This document shows, in pieces, positions 6,141 to 12,012 of a stretch of DNA of 12,012 nucleotides. This stretch comes from JBBRLA01 sp038231615. GTDB lineage: Bacteria; Myxococcota_A; Polyangia; Palsa-1104; JAEUJZ01. The notes beneath the pieces were generated by a model. It was not told the DNA's origin and searched no databases. It saw only the letters and a program-made list of their open reading frames with translations. The stretch is taken from the NCBI GenBank assembly GCA_038231615.1, contig JBBRLA010000217.1, positions 1 through 12,012 on the forward strand, read 5' to 3'. The position numbers and the translations under genes are program-made. Every line of letters begins with the position of its first letter. Position 1 is the first letter of the stretch.

Positions 6141-6181
6141 CAACAAGAACGACGAGAATTGACGACTTCGGGAGCGGTTGG

Positions 6182-6949
6182 ATGTCAAAAGACAAGCAGG
6201 AACGACACGATCAGAATCACCACGAACGGGCGGCCGAGCCGGACGCCCCGGGGCACAAGAGCGATGCCGGGGACGGGGCGGCCCACTCCGCCTCGCAGCA
6301 CCAGAAGCACGAACTGGTCGAGGGGGACGGCGGCAGGTACAGCGGGCCGGTGGGCGTCGATGTCGAGGCGCGCATCCTGGCGGTCAAGATCGAAGGGGGG
6401 AACACCCACATCCTCCTGGGCGGGGGGCGGACGCAGGGCATCGAAATGGACATGCCGGGCTACATCAAGGGCGGGGCGGGAATGATCGCCGACTTCTACG
6501 TCGAGAGCGTGACGGCGCGGACGGCCTGGGCCGTGACCGACGTCACGGTGGACACCATCAGCCAGTACAACCAGGTGGTGGTGAACCCGTCGGCGATGCC
6601 GAAGTCGGCGATGCCGCTGCCGGACATGAAGGCGCGCATCCTCGACATCTCCATCGCCGAGGGCAAGACGCGGATCATGATTGGCCGCGGGCGGCGCAGC
6701 GGCGCGTCGGTGGGGATGAAGGGCTACCTCGTGGGAGACGGCGGCAAGCCCTTTGCCAACTTCGTCATCGCCGAGGAGCACTCGACGCATACCGTGGCGT
6801 ACGTCGAGCACACCTTGGACGAGGTCCGGGCCCACACCGACGTCATCCTGAATCCGTCCACGGAACACGCGGTGGACCCGAAGCAGCACGGCCACGCCCC
6901 TGTGCACGACGGCGGCCAGGCCGGGGCGCAGGCCCCCGGCGGCCACTGA
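6182..6949 (+). CDS. Uncharacterised protein with two tandem ~80-residue repeats and low-complexity ends
   Basis: The product is 255 residues from ATG 6182, with GGGAG at 6170-6174 and 7-nt spacing; it starts 41 bp after the ATPase stop and is probably co-transcribed. Residues 1-50 are hydrophilic and rich in His, Asp, Gln and Glu, so probably disordered. Residues 61-140 and 148-227 are two copies of one unit: ARILxVxI, then G-x-T-x-I-x-(L/I)-G-x-G-R, then M-x-GY, then G..(I/N)(A/F)-x-F, ending V(V/I)xNPS. The last 28 residues are again Gly/His-rich. No signal peptide or membrane helix is seen. I do not recognise the family with certainty; the GxxxG-MxGY pattern suggests a small beta-barrel repeat, and similar repeat units may occur next to injection-system genes in other bacteria. 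Its position behind the ATPase suggests a partner, adaptor or substrate of that ATPase. It is not likely to be an enzyme, since no catalytic motif is visible. Confidence 0.8.
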   Translation: MSKDKQERHDQNHHERAAEPDAPGHKSDAGDGAAHSASQHQKHELVEGDGGRYSGPVGVDVEARILAVKIEGGNTHILLGGGRTQGIEMDMPGYIKGGAGMIADFYVESVTARTAWAVTDVTVDTISQYNQVVVNPSAMPKSAMPLPDMKARILDISIAEGKTRIMIGRGRRSGASVGMKGYLVGDGGKPFANFVIAEEHSTHTVAYVEHTLDEVRAHTDVILNPSTEHAVDPKQHGHAPVHDGGQAGAQAPGGH

Positions 6950-7066
6950 ACCAGGCCCTAGTGTCGGGGCAGGTCGGGCGTATCTGGACGAACAGCAGCG
7001 CTGAGCGGTCCTATGCACGGTGATCGACCTGAGCCGAAAGGGAGCCCGATGAAAACCACCCTCTGT

Positions 7067-7080
7067 GACTACCGGTAGTC
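7067..7080. repeat. 14-bp perfect palindrome at the end of the beta-subunit gene
   Basis: GACTACCGGTAGTC is its own reverse complement and covers the last codons and the TAG stop (7071-7069) of the minus-strand beta-subunit gene. Because of it, a short plus-strand frame also ends DYR-stop here. There is no T-run. It may be chance, a protein site, or part of the transcription-end structure between two convergent genes. Confidence 0.6.
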
Positions 7081-8124
7081 TTCTTGCAACTTGTCCAGGG
7101 CGGCGCTGCCCGGGCAGAGCGACTCGAAGGGGAGCTGGGTCAGCGGGGTCCTCACGGTGCCGGCGGACTGGTGCATGTCGCCCAGGCTTTCGTCGAGGAA
7201 GAGCAGGCCGGTGGGGATCTCGCCGGCCTCCTGCCGGGCGCGCACGTGGGCGTAGACCTTGTCCCGGTCCGTCGGGTCATAGTCCTTGGACACCTTGCTG
7301 AAGCGGACCACGCTGCCGTCGTGCATCGTCACCGCGGTGGTGCTGCCCTCGGCGTACTGGGTGGTGATCTCCTCGGCCTCGGGGACGAAGCTGGCCTGGA
7401 TCACGGGAAGCTGATGCTTCCTGGTGTACAGGTAGCTCTTGGTCGAGCCCACGTGGTCGTTGAAGGTCACGCAGGGCGAGATGACATCCACCAGCGCGAA
7501 CCCCTGGTGGCGCATCGCCGCCTTGAGGATCGGCACGAGCTGGTTCTTGTCCCCCGAAAAGCTGCGGGCGATGAAGGTGCAGCCCAGGCTCAGCCCCAGG
7601 AGCACCGGGTCGATGGGCCGCATGGAGTTGGCCTCGCCGCGCTTGCTCTTGCTGCCGACGTCCGCCGAGGCGGAAAACTGTCCCTTGGTCAACCCATACA
7701 CGCCGTTGTTCTCGATAAGATAAAGCATGCGCAGGTTGCGCCGGATGGCGTGGCACAACTGCCCCAGTCCGATGGACAGGGAGTCCCCGTCTCCCGAGAC
7801 GCCGATGAGCACTAACCCCTGGTTGGCGGCGCTGGCCCCGGTGGCGATGGCCGGCATGCGGCCGTGGGCCGAGTTGAAGCCGTGGGCCCCGCTGAGAAAA
7901 TAGCTGGGGGTCTTGGACGAGCAGCCGATGCCGCTGAGCTTGGCCACCTTGTGCGGCGGCATGTCCAGCTCGAAGAAGGTCCGCACCACCGCCGCGGTGA
8001 TCGAATCGTGCCCGCACCCCGCGCACAGGGTGGACATGTTCCCCTCGTAGTCCCGCAGGGTCAGGCCCAGGGCGTTTTTGGGCAGGCCGGGGTGAATGAC
8101 AACGGGCTTTTTGATGTACGTCAT
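7069..8124 (-). CDS. korB: 2-oxoacid:ferredoxin oxidoreductase, beta subunit
   Basis: The product is 351 residues from ATG 8124-8122, whose ATGA overlaps the alpha-subunit stop. It binds thiamine diphosphate and one [4Fe-4S] cluster and, with the alpha subunit, carries out CoA-dependent oxidative decarboxylation of a 2-oxoacid. Seen in the sequence: CAGCGHD at 34-40 (C34, C37), C68 in GIGCSSK, C218 in SPCVTFN, giving the four expected cluster ligands; the ThDP/Mg motif GDGDSLSIG at 111-119 with NNGVYGLTKGQ at 139-149. The length and the SPC-x-TFN and GLTKGQ motifs fit KorB/OorB of the 2-oxoglutarate type, but substrate cannot be settled from these motifs. It is the last gene of a three-gene operon and meets the plus-strand repeat-protein gene tail to tail. 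Confidence 0.95.
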   Translation of the reverse strand: MTYIKKPVVIHPGLPKNALGLTLRDYEGNMSTLCAGCGHDSITAAVVRTFFELDMPPHKVAKLSGIGCSSKTPSYFLSGAHGFNSAHGRMPAIATGASAANQGLVLIGVSGDGDSLSIGLGQLCHAIRRNLRMLYLIENNGVYGLTKGQFSASADVGSKSKRGEANSMRPIDPVLLGLSLGCTFIARSFSGDKNQLVPILKAAMRHQGFALVDVISPCVTFNDHVGSTKSYLYTRKHQLPVIQASFVPEAEEITTQYAEGSTTAVTMHDGSVVRFSKVSKDYDPTDRDKVYAHVRARQEAGEIPTGLLFLDESLGDMHQSAGTVRTPLTQLPFESLCPGSAALDKLQEDYR

Positions 8125-9962
8125 GCCGCACCCTTTGCTGTGTCGCGGGTCGGTTTCCGTACCCGGTCCTTGATCAGGTCCACCACCGGCTTGGCGCTCA
8201 GGGGGAAGCCTCCGTAGATCAACACCGATTCAAGCCGGTGCTTGGCAACCGGCGTCTCGGCGATGAGCAGCGTCTTGAGCTGCCCGTCGCGGTTCTGCTC
8301 GACGATGTAGTTCATGTCGTGGGCGTTCAAGAAGTCCACCACCGCCCCGGAGAAGGGGAAGCCGCGGACGCGCATGTAGTCGGCGATCAGGCCCTGCTCC
8401 TGCAAGAGGATCACCGCCTCGCGCATGGCCGCATCGCAGCCGCCCAGGGAGACCAGCCCGATGGTGGCGCTGGCCTGGGTGTGAATCACCGGGGCCGGCA
8501 CCCGATCCGCAGACGCGGCGTGCTTCTTGGCCAGGCGGTCCAGGACTTCCTGGTACTCGTCGGGGTTCTCGGTGTAGCCGCCGTACTTGTTGTGCCCCGA
8601 GCCGCGGGTGAAGAACGCGCCTTTGGGGTGGATGCCCGGCAGGGTCCGCGGGGCCACGAAGTCGGGCTCGTCGTCGCCCAGATAACGGTAGAACTTGTCC
8701 ATCCCGGCAAGCTGCTCGGCGGTCAAGACGCGCCCCCGGTCGGGGCGGTACGAATCGTCCCACTTCAGGCGCGGAATGACCCAATCGTTCATGCCGATGT
8801 CCAGGTCCGAGAGCATGAACACCGGGGTCTGAAAGTGCTCGGCCAGGTCGAAGGCCTGCCCCGCCATGTAGAAGCATTCCTCGGGGCTGCTGGGGAAAAG
8901 CAGGATGTGCTTGGTGTCCCCGTGGGAGGCGTAGGCGCAAAGGATCAGGTCGCCCTGCTGTGTGCGCGTGGGCATGCCGGTGGACGGGCCGGTGCGCTGC
9001 ACGTCGATGATGACCACCGGGATCTCGGCGTAGTAGGCCAGGCCCACCAGTTCGCTCATCAGGGAAATGCCCGGCCCGGCGGTGGAGGTGAAGGCCCGCG
9101 CCCCGGCCCAGGCGGCGCCGATGACCATGCCCACCGCCGCCAGTTCGTCTTCGGCCTGCACGATGCAGTAGTTGTTTTTGCCTTGATCCGGGCCCGGCGC
9201 CGGCTCCTTGCGGAAGGTTTCGCAGAACTCTTTGAAGGCGTCCATCACGGAAGTCGCCGGGGTGATCGGGTACCAGGCGGCGACGGTGGCCCCGGCGTAG
9301 ACGCAGCCCAGCGCGGTGGCGGTGTTGCCGTCGATGAGGATGGACTGGTCCGTAGCGTGCATTTTTTGCAGGCGGAAAGGCAGCGGGCAGGCGAGGTGCG
9401 TTTGGGCGTATCCGTAGCCCAACTGGACTGCCCGTTTGTTCGAATCCATGAGCTTGGGCTTTTTGGCAAACTTCTCCAGAAGCATGCCGTTGATGAGCTC
9501 CATGTCGATGTCGAGCAGCGCCACCAGGGCCCCGGCGTAGGCGATGTTCTTCATCAGGATGCGCTCGCGGGACTCGCCGAACGCCTGATTGCACATCTGT
9601 GCCAGCGGGACGCCCAGGAGCGTCACGTCGTCGCGTTTCAGGGACTCGTCCAGCGGCCACGACGAATCATAGAGCACGTAGCCGCCCGACCGCACCTCCT
9701 TGATGTCGCGGGCGTAGGTCTCCGGGTTCATCGCGACCATCAGGTCAAACTCGTGAGGGCGCGAGGTGTGCCCGTCCCGGTTGACCCGGATCTCGTACCA
9801 CGTGGGCAGCCCCTGGATGTTCGACGGGAAAAGGTTTTTCCCCGACACCGGGATGCCCATGCGGAAGATGGCCTGCATGAGCAGGCTGTTGGAGCTGGCC
9901 GAGCCCGTCCCATTGACGTTGGCCAGCTTGAAGGCGAAATCGTTGATCCGGTCTGTACTCAT
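8121..9962 (-). CDS. korA: 2-oxoacid:ferredoxin oxidoreductase, fused gamma-alpha subunit
   Basis: The product is 613 residues from ATG 9962-9960, directly abutting the stop of the upstream flavoprotein gene (TAG then ATG with no gap). Residues 1 to about 190 are the gamma domain (VNGTGSASSNSLLMQAIFRMG; YEIRVNRDG), which contributes CoA/ThDP contacts. From about 205 the alpha domain follows: GNTATALGCVYAGATVAAWYPITPATS at the ThDP-pyrimidine side (YPITP 231-235), the acidic VQAEDELAAVGM around E271, TSTAGPGISLM, and RTGPSTGMPTRTQQGD at 323-338, a hallmark of KorA-type subunits. Gamma-alpha fusion of about 600 residues is usual for bacterial 2-oxoglutarate enzymes. It forms the cytoplasmic catalytic core with the beta subunit, whose start overlaps its stop by 4 bp. 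2-Oxoglutarate is the likeliest substrate, but branched-chain or other 2-oxoacids cannot be excluded. Confidence 0.95.
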   Translation of the reverse strand: MSTDRINDFAFKLANVNGTGSASSNSLLMQAIFRMGIPVSGKNLFPSNIQGLPTWYEIRVNRDGHTSRPHEFDLMVAMNPETYARDIKEVRSGGYVLYDSSWPLDESLKRDDVTLLGVPLAQMCNQAFGESRERILMKNIAYAGALVALLDIDMELINGMLLEKFAKKPKLMDSNKRAVQLGYGYAQTHLACPLPFRLQKMHATDQSILIDGNTATALGCVYAGATVAAWYPITPATSVMDAFKEFCETFRKEPAPGPDQGKNNYCIVQAEDELAAVGMVIGAAWAGARAFTSTAGPGISLMSELVGLAYYAEIPVVIIDVQRTGPSTGMPTRTQQGDLILCAYASHGDTKHILLFPSSPEECFYMAGQAFDLAEHFQTPVFMLSDLDIGMNDWVIPRLKWDDSYRPDRGRVLTAEQLAGMDKFYRYLGDDEPDFVAPRTLPGIHPKGAFFTRGSGHNKYGGYTENPDEYQEVLDRLAKKHAASADRVPAPVIHTQASATIGLVSLGGCDAAMREAVILLQEQGLIADYMRVRGFPFSGAVVDFLNAHDMNYIVEQNRDGQLKTLLIAETPVAKHRLESVLIYGGFPLSAKPVVDLIKDRVRKPTRDTAKGAA

Positions 9963-11780
9963 CTATCTCGTACCTGGTGCTCTGGTGCTCTGGGTGCTTT
10001 GGGCCGACTGGATGGGGATCCCGGCGTAGGGGATCAGCAGCTCGAACTTCTGCATATCCCAGGCGGACGTGGGGCAGCGTTCCGCGCACAGGCCGCAGTG
10101 GACGCAAACGTCCTCGTCCTTGACCATGACCCGCGCGGTCTGCGGCAGCCCGCCCGAGACGAAAAGGTCTTGCAAAAGGTTCCCGGCTGGCGCCGTCAGC
10201 CGCCCGCGCAGGTCGGTCTCGTCGCCGTTCTCGGTGATGGTCAGGCACTGCACCGGGCACACGTCGATGCACGCATCGCACTCGATGCACAGACGGTCGG
10301 TGAAGGCGGTCTCGATGTCGCAGTTCAGGCAGCGCTGCACCTCGCGGGCGGTCTGGTCCGCGGTGAACCCCAGCTCGACCTCGATGTTCAGGCTTTCGAA
10401 GCGCGCTTTCAGGTCTGCGTGGGACATCTTCTGGCGCTTGGCCGGGTTGTAATCGTTGCTATAGCTCCACTCGTGCATGCCCATGCGCTGGGTCAATAGA
10501 TTCATGCCCTGCGCCGGGCGATCGGTCAGCGGGACCCCCTGGCAGTGGTTGTGGATCGAGATCGCCGCCTCGTGGCCGTGGGCCACCGCCCAGATGATGT
10601 TTTCCGGGCCCCAGGCCGCGTCGCCGCCGAAGAACACCCCGGGGCGCGAGCACTGCATGGTGCCCTTGTCCACCTTTGGCATGTCCCCCGAGCTGAATTC
10701 AATGCCGACGTCCCGCTCGATCCACGGGAAGGAGTTCTCCTGCCCGATGGCCAGGATGACCACGTCGCAGGGCAGGGTCACCACGTCCAGCACGCGGCTT
10801 TTTTGCCCGCCCTTGTCGTCGGTGAACCATTCCAGGCGCTCGAACTGCATCCCGGTGAGCTTGCCGTGGTCCAGCACGAACGCCTTGGGCGCGTGATTGA
10901 TGACGATCTGGACCAGTTCTTCCTCGGCGTCCTCCAGTTCCCATTCGGAAGCTTTGAAGTAGCGCCGCGGCCGGCGGGCCATTACCTTGATGTCCTTGCC
11001 GCCCAGGCGCCGCGCGGTGCGGCAGCAGTCCATGGCGGTGTTGCCGACGCCGATGATCAGCACGGTGGATTCGATGGCGGTGACGTGGCCGAAGGCGACC
11101 GATTCCAGCCAGTCGATGCCGATGTGGATCTTGTCGGTGTCGTAGCGGCCGGGAAGGTCCAGGTTCTTGCCCCGGGGGGCGCCGGTGCCGACGAAGACCG
11201 CGTCAAAGCCCTGGGACAGCAGGGCCTTCATGCTTTCGATGGGGGCGTTGTAGCGGATGTCCACCCCCATCTTGAGGATGTTGTCCACCTCGTCGTCCAG
11301 TACCCGCTCGGGCAGGCGGAAGGATGGGATGTTGCTGCGCATCAGGCCCCCGCCCAAACCCAGCTTCTCGAAGATCGTGACCTCGTAGCCCAGCGGCAAA
11401 AGGTCGTTGGCCACCGTCAGCGATGCCGGGCCGGCGCCGATGCAGGCCACGCGCTTGCCGTTCTTCTTCTCGGGGACCTTGGGCAGCCGGGCCTGTATGT
11501 CCCCGGCCAGGTCCGCGGCGACTCGCTTGAGGCGGCAGATGGCCACCGGCTTCTCGTCGATGCGGGTGCGGCGGCACGCGGGCTCGCAGGGCCGATCGCA
11601 GGTACGGCCCAGGATGCCGGGAAATACATTGGACTCGCGGTTGAGCATGTACGCATCCGCGTAGCGGCCCTGCCCGATCTGGCGGATGTACTCGGGAATG
11701 TTGGTGTGCGCCGGACATCCCCACTGACAATCAACCACCTTGTGGTAGTATTTGGGGTTCGAGGTGTCGGTCGGTTTCAC
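9963..11780 (-). CDS. GltD-like FAD/NAD(P)H oxidoreductase with C-terminal 2x[4Fe-4S] domain
   Basis: The product is 605 residues from GTG 11780-11778, with GGAGGA at 11795-11790 about 10 nt upstream. In order: N-terminal iron-sulfur domain as in glutamate synthase small subunit (CQWGC 18-22, CDRPCEPAC 61-69); FAD-binding GAGPAS 115-120 with GLGGGLM; NAD(P)-binding GVGNTAMDC 244-252 followed by ARRP, whose arginines favour NADPH; a GGDAAWGPENIIWAVAHGHEAA flavin motif near 385-406; RCLNCD at 483-488; then a ferredoxin domain with CIECDACIDVCP (498-509) and CVHCGLCAERCP (559-570). As first gene of an operon with korA and korB it most likely moves electrons between their clusters and NAD(P), making a pyridine-nucleotide-linked complex like the three-subunit 2-oxoglutarate:NADP+ oxidoreductase reported from Azoarcus evansii. 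It is not glutamate synthase: no large subunit is adjacent. The C-terminus ends in an odd Ser/Gln/Thr tail (residues ~590-605). Confidence 0.92.
   Translation of the reverse strand: MKPTDTSNPKYYHKVVDCQWGCPAHTNIPEYIRQIGQGRYADAYMLNRESNVFPGILGRTCDRPCEPACRRTRIDEKPVAICRLKRVAADLAGDIQARLPKVPEKKNGKRVACIGAGPASLTVANDLLPLGYEVTIFEKLGLGGGLMRSNIPSFRLPERVLDDEVDNILKMGVDIRYNAPIESMKALLSQGFDAVFVGTGAPRGKNLDLPGRYDTDKIHIGIDWLESVAFGHVTAIESTVLIIGVGNTAMDCCRTARRLGGKDIKVMARRPRRYFKASEWELEDAEEELVQIVINHAPKAFVLDHGKLTGMQFERLEWFTDDKGGQKSRVLDVVTLPCDVVILAIGQENSFPWIERDVGIEFSSGDMPKVDKGTMQCSRPGVFFGGDAAWGPENIIWAVAHGHEAAISIHNHCQGVPLTDRPAQGMNLLTQRMGMHEWSYSNDYNPAKRQKMSHADLKARFESLNIEVELGFTADQTAREVQRCLNCDIETAFTDRLCIECDACIDVCPVQCLTITENGDETDLRGRLTAPAGNLLQDLFVSGGLPQTARVMVKDEDVCVHCGLCAERCPTSAWDMQKFELLIPYAGIPIQSAQSTQSTRAPGTR
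9974..9998. repeat. Short tandem repeat at the 3' end of the flavoprotein gene
   Basis: Three near-identical units, CTGGTGCT, CTGGTGCT and CTGGGTGCT, lie head to tail and encode (minus strand) the QSTQSTRAP part of the C-terminal tail. An 8-bp unit in coding DNA implies frame change when copy number changes, so the tail length may vary between strains. Confidence 0.7.
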
Positions 11781-11789
11781 GAATCAGGG

Positions 11790-11795
11790 TCCTCC
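11790..11795 (-). promoter_or_regulatory. Shine-Dalgarno sequence for the flavoprotein GTG start
   Basis: GGAGGA reads on the minus strand, 9 bases before GTG 11780-11778, and supports that start over internal ATGs. The rest of 11796-11876 is the AT-richer leader of the operon; I see no convincing sigma-70 pair in it, although the promoter should lie there. Confidence 0.6.
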
Positions 11796-11870
11796 GCTAA
11801 GCAAAACAAGACGAAACCTATCACAAGTGCGGCCCGCGGATGAATTTGTTGAACGGGCCCGGCCATTCGC

Positions 11871-11886
11871 GCCCGGTCAGCCGGGC
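11871..11886 (-). terminator. Hairpin over the stop of the right-edge gene
   Basis: GCCCGG (11871-11876) and CCGGGC (11881-11886) form a perfect 6-bp stem with the 4-nt loop TCAG, which contains the TGA stop of the partial minus-strand gene. No T-run follows on the minus strand, so a terminator role is only possible. Confidence 0.25.
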
Positions 11887-12012
11887 AGCCCCAGCCGGGG
11901 CAGGATGGCCTCCTCGGCGGCGGCCAGCGTCGCGGGCAGCGAGATCGGGGGGTTGCGATGGGCCCCGCCCGGCGGGCCCAGGTGGTAGGCCCGCTTGAAG
12001 CCGCCGAACTTC
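11877..12012 (-). CDS. C-terminal fragment of an unidentified protein (5' partial)
   Basis: The last 44 codons of a minus-strand frame run from the right edge to TGA 11879-11877. The residues begin KFGGFKRAYHLGPPGGAHR, continue NPPISLPATLAAAEEAI, and end LPRLGLPG. Low use of rare codons and the G/C-rich third positions agree with real coding DNA. I do not recognise the family from this piece. It lies upstream of the flavoprotein operon on the same strand with about 96 bp between, so it may be a separate unit. Confidence 0.55.
   Translation of the reverse strand, partial: KFGGFKRAYHLGPPGGAHRNPPISLPATLAAAEEAILPRLGLPG

Noticed and set aside
5033..6181. Upstream extension of the two-repeat protein frame over the AAA ATPase gene
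   Set aside because: The extension is Gly/Arg-rich noise overlapping an obvious AAA domain; ATG 6182 with GGGAG is the natural start.
8238..10499. 753-codon plus-strand frame opposite korA
   Set aside because: Long open antisense frames are common in high-GC genes; composition is Gly/Val/His-rich without motifs, while korA is unmistakable.
9963..11780. Glutamate synthase small subunit (GltD)
   Set aside because: No GltB-like large subunit nearby; the extra ferredoxin domain and korAB neighbours fit a 2-oxoacid oxidoreductase subunit better.
10545..11843. 432-codon plus-strand frame opposite the flavoprotein gene
   Set aside because: Same reason: shadow of a gene with clear FAD, NAD(P) and iron-sulfur motifs.

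Overview
The window is high-GC bacterial DNA with tightly packed genes. Three traits suggest an anaerobic or facultative member of the Planctomycetota (for example Phycisphaerae) or a similar deep-branching group: a WD40-repeat protein, a Uma2-type nuclease of planctomycete style, and a 2-oxoacid:ferredoxin oxidoreductase with a fused gamma-alpha subunit. This placement is inference from gene content; no rRNA or other marker gene is present.

Left part (1-3842), an accessory region. It opens with a chimeric reading frame: the C-terminal part of a MalG-type sugar ABC permease runs, without a stop, into three near-identical 42-residue WD40 repeats. The join falls inside a 20-bp sequence that also occurs at the repeat boundaries, so it is either microhomology recombination or an assembly artefact. 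Facing it on the minus strand is a three-gene operon (3019 down to 1000): a small addiction-module (PF09720-like) protein, an OLD/AAA_21-type ATPase, and a Toprim-like DUF4276-type protein. Both junctions are 4-bp ATGA overlaps. The ATPase + Toprim pair recalls PARIS- or OLD-type defence modules; an antitoxin-family protein as first cistron is unusual. A 13-bp perfect palindrome abuts the first start codon. A 72-bp segment of the Toprim gene is repeated (69/72 identical) upstream of the operon. A divergent Uma2-family nuclease gene follows, possibly with a damaged N-terminus.

Middle (4071-6949, plus strand). A 689-residue protein with a degenerate first AAA domain and a canonical second one resembles the AAA+ ATPases of extracellular contractile injection systems (Afp15/Pvc15 type). 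It is followed after 41 bp by a 255-residue protein made of two copies of an ~80-residue unit between low-complexity ends. No structural injection-system gene is in view, so the pair is an orphan here.

Right part (7069-11780, minus strand). This is a compact metabolic operon: a GltD-like FAD/NAD(P)H iron-sulfur oxidoreductase with a C-terminal 2x[4Fe-4S] ferredoxin domain, then the alpha (gamma-alpha fusion) and beta subunits of a 2-oxoacid:ferredoxin oxidoreductase. Junctions are 0 bp and a 4-bp ATGA overlap. Together they are expected to oxidise a 2-oxoacid (probably 2-oxoglutarate) with CoA and pass electrons through iron-sulfur clusters and FAD to or from NAD(P). The right edge holds the last 44 codons of an unidentified minus-strand gene.

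No tRNA, rRNA, CRISPR array or insertion sequence was recognised.
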